In this document: in pieces, positions 34,023 to 42,940 of the stretch
Layout: each line of letters starts with the position of its first letter
How positions within the stretch are numbered: the first letter of the stretch is position 1
Source: Mycobacterium sp. EPa45
GTDB lineage: Bacteria > Actinomycetota > Actinomycetes > Mycobacteriales > Mycobacteriaceae
DNA: 64,000 nucleotides
Assembly (NCBI RefSeq): GCF_001021385.1
Contig: NZ_CP011773.1
Location: forward strand, 3,534,001 to 3,598,000
Direction: 5' to 3'
The notes under the pieces: generated by a model
The model's input: only the letters and a program-made list of their open reading frames with translations
The model's database searches: none
What the model was told of the DNA's origin: nothing
Translations under genes and position numbers: made by a program

Positions 34023-36155
34023 ATGACTGCTTCGTCGCTGGCCGAACTCGCGCATCGATTCAATGTGGCCACCGAGTATCACGACTGGACCGGTCGATCC
34101 GTGCCGGTCGACGAGGACACGCTGGTGGCGGTGCTGGGCGCACTCGGTGTCGAGGCGGGCACCGAAGAGGGCCGGGCCGCAGCGCTTTCGGCCCAGGACG
34201 CGCGGTATTGGGCACGGTCGCTGCCGCCGACGATCATCGGCCGCGACGACAGCGAGACCTCGTTCTGGGTTCATGTCACCCACGGCGAGGAGGCGCACGT
34301 CTGGGTCCGGCTCGAAGACGGCGCTGTCCGTACCGGTGTACGGCAGGCCGACAACTTCACCCCGCCCTACGACCTGGACGGCCGGCTGGTGGGTGAGGCG
34401 ACATTCGTGTTGCCTTCGGATCTGCCGTTGGGATATCACCGAGTGCACCTGCGCTCTGGCGGTTATGAGACCAGCGCGCCATTGATCATCACTCCGGCCT
34501 GGCTCGGCGTACCCGCTCGGCTGGGTGCCCGCCGCACCTGGGGCCTGGCCACCCAGCTCTACAGCGTGCGCTCCAAGAATTCCTGGGGTGTCGGCGATCT
34601 CGGCGACCTCACCGATCTTGCGGTGTGGGCGGGAGCTCGCCACGGCGCCGGGTACGTCGTGGTCAACCCGCTGCACGCCGCGGCGCCGACCAAACCGATG
34701 GAGCCCTCCCCCTACCTGCCGACGTCGCGGCGGTTCACCAATCCGCTGTACCTACGGGTCGAGGCGATCGGAGAATTCGCCTATCTACCCAAACGCGGCC
34801 GGGTGTGGAAACTGCGCGCCGAGGTCCAGGGCCGGGCACGCAAGCTCGACGCGATCGACCGCGATTCGGCATGGGCCGCGAAACGTACTGCGCTGAAAGC
34901 GATTTACCGGGTCCCGCGGTCTGCGGGCCGCGAGCTGGCGTTCGAGGCCTTCAAGGCGAGGGAGGGCCAGGCTCTCGACGACTTCGCCACCTGGTCGGCG
35001 CTGGCCGAGAAGTACGGCGGCAACTGGCGCAAGTGGCCGAAGACCCTGCGACATCCGGCCAATTCCAAGGTGGCCGACTTCGTCGAACGGCACGGCTCCG
35101 CAGTGGATTTCCACCGCTGGTTGCAGTGGCAGCTCGATGACCAGCTCGCCGCCGCCCAGTCCCAGGCCGTGCGCACCGGGATGGCGCTGGGCATCATGCA
35201 TGACTTGGCTGTCGGGGTTCATCCCGACGGCGCCGACGCCTGGGCGATGCAGAACGTGTTGGCGCTGGGGGTCACCGCGGGTGCGCCGCCGGACGAGTTC
35301 AATCAGCTCGGGCAGAACTGGTCACAGCCGCCTTGGCGCCCCGATCGGCTCGAAGAGCTTGGCTACCAACCATTTCGGGCTTTGATCGCGGCCGTCCTGC
35401 GACATGCGGGTGGAGTGCGCATCGATCACATCATCGGGCTGTTCCGGCTGTGGTGGATCCCGGCGGGCGCGTCGCCGACCAAAGGCACCTACGTGCGCTA
35501 CAACCACGACGCGATGATCGGAATTGTCGCGCTCGAAGCGCACCGGGCCGGCGCGGTCGTCGTCGGTGAGGATCTCGGCACGGTGGAACCGTGGGTGCGT
35601 GACTACCTGCGCGCGCGCGGAGTGCTGGGCACCTCGATCCTGTGGTTCGAACTGGACCGCGACGGCGACGGCGGACCGCTGCCGGCCGAGCGCTGGCGAG
35701 AATTGTGCCTGTCCTCGGTGACCACCCATGACCTGCCGCCGACGCCGGGGTATCTGGCCGGTGAACATGTCCGGTTGCGCGACGAGCTCGGCCTGCTCAC
35801 CCGGCCCGCAGAGGAAGAACTGGCCGACGACCGTGCCGAGCAGGCGGCCTGGTTGGCCGAGCTGCGCCGCGTCGGACTGCTCGGCGACGGCGCCGACGAG
35901 GAGCAGGTGATCCTGGGGCTCTACCGGTATCTGGCCCGAACCCCGTCGCGCCTGCTTGCGCTGGCGTTGACTGATGCCGTGGGCGACCGACGCACGCAAA
36001 ACCAGCCGGGCACCACCGACGAGTATCCGAATTGGCGGGTTCCGTTGACCGGACCCGACGGCTCGCCGCTGCTGCTCGAAGATGTGCTGACCGATCCGCG
36101 GGCACAGGCGCTCGCCGCGGCGATGCAGGCCGCGACGGTATCGGGTCAACGGTAG
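34023..36155 (+). CDS. malQ: 4-alpha-glucanotransferase (amylomaltase)
   Basis: A 710-residue GH77 disproportionating enzyme that transfers maltooligosaccharide units in glycogen/maltodextrin metabolism. Catalytic residues are visible: nucleophile Asp in VRIDHIIGLFRLWWIP, acid/base Glu in VVVGEDLGTVEPWV and the third carboxylate in SSVTTHDLPPTPGY. An N-terminal extension of about 150 residues is shared with Rv1781c. I start at ATG 34023 (MTASSLAELA); an in-frame ATG at 34014 would add three residues. It ends 2 nt before the Nudix start. Confidence 0.95.
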   Translation: MTASSLAELAHRFNVATEYHDWTGRSVPVDEDTLVAVLGALGVEAGTEEGRAAALSAQDARYWARSLPPTIIGRDDSETSFWVHVTHGEEAHVWVRLEDGAVRTGVRQADNFTPPYDLDGRLVGEATFVLPSDLPLGYHRVHLRSGGYETSAPLIITPAWLGVPARLGARRTWGLATQLYSVRSKNSWGVGDLGDLTDLAVWAGARHGAGYVVVNPLHAAAPTKPMEPSPYLPTSRRFTNPLYLRVEAIGEFAYLPKRGRVWKLRAEVQGRARKLDAIDRDSAWAAKRTALKAIYRVPRSAGRELAFEAFKAREGQALDDFATWSALAEKYGGNWRKWPKTLRHPANSKVADFVERHGSAVDFHRWLQWQLDDQLAAAQSQAVRTGMALGIMHDLAVGVHPDGADAWAMQNVLALGVTAGAPPDEFNQLGQNWSQPPWRPDRLEELGYQPFRALIAAVLRHAGGVRIDHIIGLFRLWWIPAGASPTKGTYVRYNHDAMIGIVALEAHRAGAVVVGEDLGTVEPWVRDYLRARGVLGTSILWFELDRDGDGGPLPAERWRELCLSSVTTHDLPPTPGYLAGEHVRLRDELGLLTRPAEEELADDRAEQAAWLAELRRVGLLGDGADEEQVILGLYRYLARTPSRLLALALTDAVGDRRTQNQPGTTDEYPNWRVPLTGPDGSPLLLEDVLTDPRAQALAAAMQAATVSGQR

Positions 36156-36157
36156 CG

Positions 36158-36655
36158 GTGCCGAAATACAGTGCCGGCGTTCTGCTGCACCGCAACGTCG
36201 ATGGTGTCGTCGAGGTGCTCATCGGCCATCCCGGCGGCCCGTTCTGGGCGCGCAAGGACGATGGCGCGTGGTCGATTCCCAAGGGCGAGTACGACCCTGA
36301 CAACGACGACCCGTGGGCGGCTGCACAGCGCGAGTTCGCCGAGGAGTTGGGCTCCGAGGTGCCCGCCGGCCCGCGGATCGGGTTCGACGCGGTCAAGCAG
36401 CCGAGCGGCAAGGTGCTGACGGTGTTCGCGGTGAACGCCGACCTGGACGTGACCGAGGTGCACAGCAATTCGTTCACGCTGGAGTGGCCGAAGGGGTCGG
36501 GCCGGTTGCAGGAGTTTCCCGAGCTGGACCGGGTGGGCTGGTTCCCGCTGGCACAGGCACGCCGCAAGCTGCTCAAGGGCCATGTGGTGTTCCTGGACCG
36601 GCTGATGGCTCATCTGCCGGGACTGAGCGAAGGCGATCCGGATCCCGCGGGTTAG
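36158..36655 (+). CDS. Nudix hydrolase with a divergent Nudix box
   Basis: A 165-residue Nudix protein starting GTG, two bases after the malQ stop. The fold is clear (AGVLLHRNVDGVVEVLIGHPGGPFWARKDDG), and the box WSIPKGEYDPDNDDP...REFAEELG holds the REFAEELG half intact. Compared with G-x5-E-x7-REUxEExGU, it has one extra residue and Asn/Asp where the first Glu should be. It may hydrolyse nucleoside diphosphate derivatives; activity with the altered box is uncertain. Coupled to malQ upstream, 9 nt from the next gene. Confidence 0.85.
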   Translation: MPKYSAGVLLHRNVDGVVEVLIGHPGGPFWARKDDGAWSIPKGEYDPDNDDPWAAAQREFAEELGSEVPAGPRIGFDAVKQPSGKVLTVFAVNADLDVTEVHSNSFTLEWPKGSGRLQEFPELDRVGWFPLAQARRKLLKGHVVFLDRLMAHLPGLSEGDPDPAG

Positions 36656-36664
36656 CCTCACGTC

Positions 36665-37546
36665 GTGAAGGTCGCCGTCGTCGCTCCCATCGGGGCCGGG
36701 GTCACCGCGGACCCGATGTGGATGGCCGAGTTCGCCCGCCATCTCGAGGCGTGCGGCTTCGAGTCGATCATCATGGCCGAGCACACGGTGCTGGTGACCG
36801 AATACACCAGCGTGTATCCCTACGATCCGTCCGGGCGGGTCGACGTTGCACCGGAGTGCCCGGTTCCCGATCCGCTGGAGATGCTGGCGTTCCTCGCCGG
36901 CCAGACCACGACGTTGGGCCTGGCCACCGGGGTGCTGGTGTTGCCCAATCACCAGCCGGTGATGCTGGCCAAGCGGGCCGCCACCGTCGACGTGCTGTCG
37001 GGTGGACGGCTGCGGCTGTGCGTCGGGGTCGGGTGGTTGCGCGAAGAGATCGAAGCGTGCGGAGCAGATTTCGAGAGCCGGGGCCGTCGCGCCGACGAGC
37101 AGATCGACGTGCTGCGGGCGCTGTGGACCGGCAGCCCCGACGGCGTCAGCCACCACGGCGAGTTCTATGACTTCGACCATGCCGTGTCACATCCGAAACC
37201 CATTGCCACCAAGGGTGTTCCGATTCACATCGGCGGGCACAGCCGACTTGCGGCCCGTCGGGCGGGACGTTTGGGCGATGGGTTCCAGCCGTTGGGAGTG
37301 GCCGGTGGGGAGCTTGCGACTCTGGTGGAGGTCATGCGGTTGGCCGCCGAGGAAGCCGGGCGCGACCCCGACGCCCTTGAGTTGTCACTCGGCCACCTGG
37401 TCGCCAAGGTCGACGCCGACCGAGCCGGACGGTTGGTCGAGGCCGGTGCCGATCGGCTCGTGCTGGGGATGCCGCCGGTGACTGACCTCTCCGAGGCCGA
37501 GGATCTGCTGTCGGCATGCGCGCAGCGACTGGGCCTGTCTCCGTGA
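36665..37546 (+). CDS. LLM-class F420-dependent oxidoreductase
   Basis: A 293-residue luciferase-like TIM-barrel protein of the F420 type, starting GTG 36665. Family blocks are DPLEMLAFLAGQTTTLGLATGVLVLPNH, LSGGRLRLCVGVGWLREEI and PIHIGGHSRLAARRAGRLGDG. It would use F420/F420H2 as hydride carrier. Its stop overlaps the SnoaL-like gene by 4 nt (GTGA), suggesting the pair act together. Substrate unknown. Confidence 0.9.
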   Translation: MKVAVVAPIGAGVTADPMWMAEFARHLEACGFESIIMAEHTVLVTEYTSVYPYDPSGRVDVAPECPVPDPLEMLAFLAGQTTTLGLATGVLVLPNHQPVMLAKRAATVDVLSGGRLRLCVGVGWLREEIEACGADFESRGRRADEQIDVLRALWTGSPDGVSHHGEFYDFDHAVSHPKPIATKGVPIHIGGHSRLAARRAGRLGDGFQPLGVAGGELATLVEVMRLAAEEAGRDPDALELSLGHLVAKVDADRAGRLVEAGADRLVLGMPPVTDLSEAEDLLSACAQRLGLSP

Positions 37547-37998
37547 GCCTTTCGATCGCGGATCGATCGGCCTTGTCGGGTCTGGTGCATCGGTACGCGG
37601 CGGCGGTCGACGATCAGGATGTCGGAGCCGTGATCGGGTTGTTCGCGGGCGACGGCGAACTGGTGCTGCCGGAACCGCCGGATGTGCTGACCCCGGTGCG
37701 GTCGCACAGCGGGCCTGCAGAGATCCGCGCGGCACTGGCCGCGGTGACCAGCGTCGGGCGGACTCATCACAGCATCGATTCCGAGGTGTACACGCCGGGT
37801 TCGAATCCCGATGTCGCACATGGACGTATCGCGGCCACCGCACACCACTGGAGCCGGCGCTCCGAGGGCATCACCGACCTGGTGTGGTACCTGCGCTACG
37901 ACGACGAGTACCAGCGGGACGAGACGGGTTGGCTCGTGGCCCGGCGGGCTCTGACGATCGATGCGATCGAGACGCGAGCAACCCGCCGCCTCAGGTAG
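37543..37998 (+). CDS. SnoaL/NTF2-like protein
   Basis: A 151-residue cone-fold (SnoaL-like 4 type) protein, likely a small-molecule isomerase, hydrolase or dehydratase. Typical phrases are LVHRYAAAVDDQDVGAVIGLFAGDGEL and HHSIDSEVY. I start at GTG 37543, overlapping the stop of the F420 oxidoreductase. The N-terminal Asp/His residues that often act catalytically in the fold are present but unassigned. Probably acts on the product of its neighbour (inference). Confidence 0.8.
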   Translation: MSLSIADRSALSGLVHRYAAAVDDQDVGAVIGLFAGDGELVLPEPPDVLTPVRSHSGPAEIRAALAAVTSVGRTHHSIDSEVYTPGSNPDVAHGRIAATAHHWSRRSEGITDLVWYLRYDDEYQRDETGWLVARRALTIDAIETRATRRLR

Positions 37999-38105
37999 AT
38001 CAGCGCTGGATCACCGCACCAGGATTTGAGTGTCGGTATTCCATCTATTGGCCCGGCGGCGGTGACACCATGATGTGGTGAGTCGGGTTGGCGAGGCTGC
38101 TTGAG

Positions 38106-41100
38106 ATGACAGCAGAGGGTCCGGTGTGCGGAACCTGTGGTACGGAGCTGAGCTCGAAGGCGAAGTTCTGCCACGAGTGCGCTACGCCCGTGACGTCGAC
38201 CACTGCACCGGCGGAATACAAGCAGGTCACGGTTCTCTTCGCGGACGTTGTTCACTCGATGGATATCGCCGGTTTCGTCGGCGCAGAGCGGCTCCGGGAG
38301 ATCATGGCCGGACTGGTCGACCGGGCCGCCGCTGTGGTGCGGCGCTACGGCGGCACGTTGGACAAGTTCACCGGCGACGGGATCATGGCGCTGTTCGGCG
38401 CTCCGATCGCGCTCGAAGACCACGCCCTGCGGGCGTGCCGGGCTGCCTTGGAGGTCGGGAGTTCTGTCAGTGATCTTGCCGACGAGGTCAGGCAGCGCGA
38501 CGGTGTAGATCTCCGGTTGCGGATCGGGTTGAACTCGGGGCAAGTGATCGCCGGCGAGGTCGGCACTGTCGCAACTGGTTACACCGCGATTGGCGAACAG
38601 GTCGGCCTGGCCCAGAGGATGGAGTCGGTGGCCCCGCCGGGCGGGGTGATGCTCAGTTCCTCGACCGCACGGCTGGTCGAGAGCGCCGCGGCGCTCGGTG
38701 AACCCACGCGTGTCCACATCAAAGGGGCGGCCCAGCCGGTGCTGGCGCGACGGTTGATGGGTCTGTTGGAGCGGGGTCGTCCTGCCGCAGGTATCGGGTC
38801 GCCTTTGGTAGGTCGGCGCAGAGAGATGGCTGCCGTCGAGGACCTCCTGGAGAACGCCATAAACGGGCACGGCGCGGTAGTCAGGGTGGTGGGCTCTCCG
38901 GGTGTCGGCAAGAGCCGTCTCGTCCGAGAGGTCGTGGCGCTGGCCGCCGACCGGGAGGTGGAGGTCTTGACTACGTATTGCGAATCGCACACCACCGATG
39001 TCCCGTTTCACGTGATCGGCCGGCTGCTGCGAGCGGCCACCGGAGTGAGCGATCTGGGCGGGCAGGAGGCCCGCGACCACGTGCGGGCCCGGGTTCCAGA
39101 CGCAGACCCTGAGGACCTGTTGCTCTTCGATGACCTACTCGGTGTCGCCGATGCCGAGGTTGCTCTGCCGAACATCGATCCAGATGCCCGGCGGCGGCGG
39201 TTGACTGCTCTGGTCAACACGGCCTCGCTAGCCCGAAAGTCCCCGGCGGTCTATGTGATTGAGGACGCGCACTGGATCGACGAGGTCAGCGAATCGATCC
39301 TGACCGAGTTGATCACGGTGATGCCTCAGACCTCATCGCTGGTTGTGATCACCTACCGTCCCGAGCACGACGGGGCGCTTACTCGGGTACGTGGCGCAGA
39401 GACGATCACCCTGGCACCGCTCAGTCTCACCGAAGCCACGGCGTTGGTCGCTGGGCTGGTCGGGTCGGACCCCTCAGTCACCGGAGTGGCAGACCTGATC
39501 GTCGAGAGGGCTGCCGGGAACCCGTTTTTCGCCGAAGAGATCGCGCGGGAGCTGGCCGAGCGCGGTGTCCTGCGCGGCGAGCGGAGTGCGTATGTCTCGA
39601 CAGCCGCCGCTGCCGAGGTCAGTGTGCCCGCAACCGTGCAGGCCACCATCGCCGCCCGTATCGACCGCCTGGACCCGGCAGCCAAACGCACTCTGAGCGC
39701 GGCAGCGGTCATCGGATCGAAGTTCACCTGGGACCTGCTTGACGCGCTGGACGTCGACCCTGTCCTCGACGACCTGGTGGGCGCACAGTTCCTGGATCAG
39801 AGCTCCCTCACTCAAGAACCCGAGTATGTGTTTCATCATCCCCTCATCCGAACCGTGGCCTATGAATCGCAACTGAAATCCGACCGCGCCCAGATGCATC
39901 AGAGGCTCGCCACCGCGATCGAAGCCCGTGACCCCGAGTCGGCTGACCAGAACGCCGCACTGATCGCTGAGCACCTAGAGGCTGCAGGCGACTGGCAAGC
40001 CGCCTACTCGTGGCATATGCGTGCGGCAACGTGGGCCGCCAGCCGTGAGGTCGGGGCTGCGCGGGCAAGTTGGGAACGTGCCCGCGACATCGCTGACCGG
40101 CGGGCAGAGGGTGATCCCGATCGACTGGCGCTACGGATAGCGCCCCGCACCATGTTGTGCGGCACCGCGTACCGGCTCGGCGGGGCCGTCGCCACCGCCG
40201 GCTTCGACGAGCTGCGAACATTGTGCGAAGCTGCCGACGATCGAGTCTCACTGGCAATGGGCATGTCCGGACTGCTGGTGCCGCTGACTTTGAACCTCCG
40301 ATTTCACGAATTGGCAGCACCTACCGACGAATACACCGGCCTGCTCGAGTCGATCGGTAACCCCGACTTGATCGTCGGTCTGATGAACACGGCGGCCCAC
40401 CCAAAACTCCATGCGGGTGAAGTCGCCGAGGCGCTCCGGTTGTCCGAGCGGGTCATCGAATTGGCCGATGGCGACACCACCAAAGGCAACTTCTTCTTCG
40501 AATCACCCCTTGCCTGGGGGATCACCCTGCGTGGCGTCGCCCGGTGCAGCCTCGGAGATCCAAGGTGGCGCGACGATCTACATACCGGATTCGCGATGGC
40601 TCGCACTGTGGGCGGGATAACCCAATCCAGTGTCACCACAGCTGGTTACGGATTACCTGTGCTCAACCGTGCGCTCCTGCCGGATGCGAGCATCATGCGG
40701 GACACATCTGCCGCTCTGGAAAATGCGGAGCGGCTCGGTGACGACCTGTCTCTGGCGTGGGCACGAATTGCGCACGGCATGATTCTGACGCGTCTCAGTG
40801 ATGTGGATCAGGACGCCGGATCGAAACTTCTTAAGATGGGAGGGGCGCAAGCACGGGGACACGGCGACCTGTTCACCGCGGCAATAGCCGACATCGCGAC
40901 CGCGGAATACAAGCATCAAATCGGCGCAATTGACGAGGCTATAGAAGTGGCCCGACTCGTCCGGAGCCACCTGTTCGCCAGCGGTGAAATGCTCTACCGC
41001 GGACCCGCGACTACCGTCCTGGTCGAATCATTGCTGCGTCGCGGCACCGGAAGGGACCTACGGGAAGCGCGGACCGCAATCGACCAACTCGCCGCCGCGC

Positions 41101-41270
41101 CAGCCGAACCCGGGTTCGTGCTCTATGAGGTGGCTTTGGGGCGGCTGCGCGCACTGCTGGCACAGGCACACGGTGACGAAGCCGGCTATCGCAACTGCCG
41201 GGACCGTTACCGCGAGATGGTGACATCGCTCGGTTTCGAGGGACACCTGAAGTGGGCCGACGAGCTGTAG
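38106..41270 (+). CDS. Cyclase-homology/AAA-type ATPase signalling protein with N-terminal zinc ribbon
   Basis: A 1054-residue multidomain protein. Residues 5-28 form a zinc ribbon (Cys8, 11, 22, 25). A class III cyclase domain follows (about 38-215) with metal Asp47 and Asp91 and Lys87. An AAA/STAND ATPase has Walker A GSPGVGKS at 263-270 and Walker B YVIEDAHWIDE (about 390). The C-terminal 450 residues are helical, TPR-like. In the cyclase motif IGEQVGLAQR, the substrate-specifying Asp is Glu164 and the transition-state Asn is Gly167, so cyclase activity is doubtful. ATG 38106 was chosen; a TTG at 38088 is possible. Codon use in the last third looks less GC-rich than its neighbours. Confidence 0.87.
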   Translation: MTAEGPVCGTCGTELSSKAKFCHECATPVTSTTAPAEYKQVTVLFADVVHSMDIAGFVGAERLREIMAGLVDRAAAVVRRYGGTLDKFTGDGIMALFGAPIALEDHALRACRAALEVGSSVSDLADEVRQRDGVDLRLRIGLNSGQVIAGEVGTVATGYTAIGEQVGLAQRMESVAPPGGVMLSSSTARLVESAAALGEPTRVHIKGAAQPVLARRLMGLLERGRPAAGIGSPLVGRRREMAAVEDLLENAINGHGAVVRVVGSPGVGKSRLVREVVALAADREVEVLTTYCESHTTDVPFHVIGRLLRAATGVSDLGGQEARDHVRARVPDADPEDLLLFDDLLGVADAEVALPNIDPDARRRRLTALVNTASLARKSPAVYVIEDAHWIDEVSESILTELITVMPQTSSLVVITYRPEHDGALTRVRGAETITLAPLSLTEATALVAGLVGSDPSVTGVADLIVERAAGNPFFAEEIARELAERGVLRGERSAYVSTAAAAEVSVPATVQATIAARIDRLDPAAKRTLSAAAVIGSKFTWDLLDALDVDPVLDDLVGAQFLDQSSLTQEPEYVFHHPLIRTVAYESQLKSDRAQMHQRLATAIEARDPESADQNAALIAEHLEAAGDWQAAYSWHMRAATWAASREVGAARASWERARDIADRRAEGDPDRLALRIAPRTMLCGTAYRLGGAVATAGFDELRTLCEAADDRVSLAMGMSGLLVPLTLNLRFHELAAPTDEYTGLLESIGNPDLIVGLMNTAAHPKLHAGEVAEALRLSERVIELADGDTTKGNFFFESPLAWGITLRGVARCSLGDPRWRDDLHTGFAMARTVGGITQSSVTTAGYGLPVLNRALLPDASIMRDTSAALENAERLGDDLSLAWARIAHGMILTRLSDVDQDAGSKLLKMGGAQARGHGDLFTAAIADIATAEYKHQIGAIDEAIEVARLVRSHLFASGEMLYRGPATTVLVESLLRRGTGRDLREARTAIDQLAAAPAEPGFVLYEVALGRLRALLAQAHGDEAGYRNCRDRYREMVTSLGFEGHLKWADEL

Positions 41271-41336
41271 TGACAGCGCCGGATAAGCGACTCTCGGCGA
41301 AAGCACAGGTCCGTGATCGGCTGGCGGGCTCCGCAG

Positions 41337-42368
41337 TCACCCCCGCGACTGCAACGCCTGCTGTCCGAACGTGCCGGTCTCCAGGGACCCGTCCGGCAGC
41401 ACCAGCTCGCCGCTCTCCAACCGTGATCGTAGGTACGCGAATGTCTGCGCGGTCTGGGCGAACAGGTGCTCGCCGGCCACCAGCGCAGGTCGCGACGATC
41501 CGTCGGTGAACTGCGGCAGGGGCTGCACCACGGTGTGGTAGTCGACGTTGAAGAACAGCGGGAACGAATACCGCTCCTCTTTGACTTTGCGCACCCGGTG
41601 CGAAGTGGCGACGAATGCGCCGTTGGTCCACAGCTCGAGCATGTCGCCGACGTTGACTACGAACGTCCCGGGGATCGGCGGCACGTCGATCCACTCGCCG
41701 GCCCCGTTGAGTACTTCCAGTCCGGGCGCGGTGGGTTTGAGCAGGGTGAAGCATTCGTAGTCGGTGTGCGCGCCGATGCCCTGGGCGTCTTCGGCATCCG
41801 GATTGTGCGGATAGTAGACCAGCCGCAGTTGGCTCGGCGTCTTGGTCGCATGCTTGGTGAAGGTGTCCGGATCCTCTCCCAGCGCGATCGCGAAGGCGCC
41901 CAACAGATCCTGGCCGACTGCGAGTACGGCCCGGTAGTACGCGGTGACCGTCTCAGCGAAACCGGGGAGTTCCGGCCACACATTGGGTCCGAGCATCGGA
42001 TTGCCCGCCAGATGGTCGGGGTCGTCGGCGGGCAGGTCCAGTGCGGTATCGAACGCCTCTTTGAAATCGGGCTTGTCGCCGTAGAAGCCCTCCTCCCCAA
42101 CGGGCACATAACCGCGGTGGCAGGTCGACAGTCCAATGTAGGACTTCATCTTTTCCCCGACCGGCAGGGCGAAGAACTGCTTGGTCGCATCGAGCAACCG
42201 GTCGAACAGCTCGTCACTGACTGAGGTGCCGGAGATGTAGAAGAACCCCACCTCGCGGGCGGCAGCGCCGAGTTCGGCCGCGACCCGGTCACGCTCGGCC
42301 CGGTCAGCGGACCGCAATCCGCTGATGTCGATGACGGGTACCGATTGAAATGATGTCGCCCCGCTCAC
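41337..42368 (-). CDS. 2-oxoglutarate/Fe(II) oxygenase, isopenicillin-N-synthase-like
   Basis: A 343-residue non-heme iron dioxygenase. The N-terminal DIOX_N block is VPVIDISGL...GFFYISGTSV; the facial triad is His201, Asp203 (GAHTDYE) and His257 (ATSHRV), with Arg266/Ser268 (RYSFP) for 2-oxoglutarate. I start at GTG 42368, overlapping the upstream stop (GTGA). It is the last gene of the allantoin operon. An oxygenase of this family is not part of the textbook allantoin pathway, so it may hydroxylate an upstream purine or a modified ureide (inference). Confidence 0.88.
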   Translation of the reverse strand: MSGATSFQSVPVIDISGLRSADRAERDRVAAELGAAAREVGFFYISGTSVSDELFDRLLDATKQFFALPVGEKMKSYIGLSTCHRGYVPVGEEGFYGDKPDFKEAFDTALDLPADDPDHLAGNPMLGPNVWPELPGFAETVTAYYRAVLAVGQDLLGAFAIALGEDPDTFTKHATKTPSQLRLVYYPHNPDAEDAQGIGAHTDYECFTLLKPTAPGLEVLNGAGEWIDVPPIPGTFVVNVGDMLELWTNGAFVATSHRVRKVKEERYSFPLFFNVDYHTVVQPLPQFTDGSSRPALVAGEHLFAQTAQTFAYLRSRLESGELVLPDGSLETGTFGQQALQSRG

Positions 42369-42940
42369 AGTGTCACGTTTCCTTCGCTTTCGTCGATGTC
42401 CCAGGCGATGTCGTCGTCGACCCCCAGCTGTCCGGAGTGCAGTCGCGGGCGCAATACCGTTGCTACCCGACATGAACTGCTGGATTCGGTTATCTGCCAG
42501 TCAGTTCCGCTGACGACCCCCAGCGAGATCTCATGGCGGTGTGCCCAGCCGAACCGATCCCCTACCCGCACCAGCACCCCAGTCGTGTCCGACGCCGACA
42601 GCAGAGCTCCCCAACACGGCTGTGTTGCACCGGATTCACGCTGCCAGTGCTCGGTGTAGTCGGCATGCACGCCGACTTCGACAAGGGTGTCACCCGCCCA
42701 GCTCATCCGCCCCGCATCGGGCAGGCCGGGCGGCTGCAGGTCCACCAGGCGGGTCCATTCGAAGATATCGTCGCGCTGGCCGAGACGCCCGGCGAACCCC
42801 TCCCCCGGACCCCGCAGGTCGACGAACATCGAGATGCCCTGCAACCACTGCACATTCGTTCCGGTATTGCGGGACCCGTCGGCCTCGACCAGCAGGGTGC
42901 GCCGCCACAGCCCGGTGCAGTCGGCGACGACGGGCGTCAC
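42365..42940 (-). CDS. Unknown protein, possible lipocalin-like barrel, in allantoin operon
   Basis: A 191-residue protein I do not recognise firmly. It has no signal peptide or membrane helix. Visible features are WLQGISMFVDLRGPG, DDIFEWTRLVDLQPPGLPD, GRMSWAGDTLVEVGVHADY and a C-terminal Ser-rich stretch, alternating beta strands with conserved Trp/Asp, which suggests a small beta barrel (lipocalin or HRI1-like; weak). It starts at GTG 42940, overlapping the allantoicase stop, and overlaps the oxygenase by 4 nt. Tight coupling implies a role in the same pathway. Confidence 0.75.
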   Translation of the reverse strand: MTPVVADCTGLWRRTLLVEADGSRNTGTNVQWLQGISMFVDLRGPGEGFAGRLGQRDDIFEWTRLVDLQPPGLPDAGRMSWAGDTLVEVGVHADYTEHWQRESGATQPCWGALLSASDTTGVLVRVGDRFGWAHRHEISLGVVSGTDWQITESSSSCRVATVLRPRLHSGQLGVDDDIAWDIDESEGNVTL

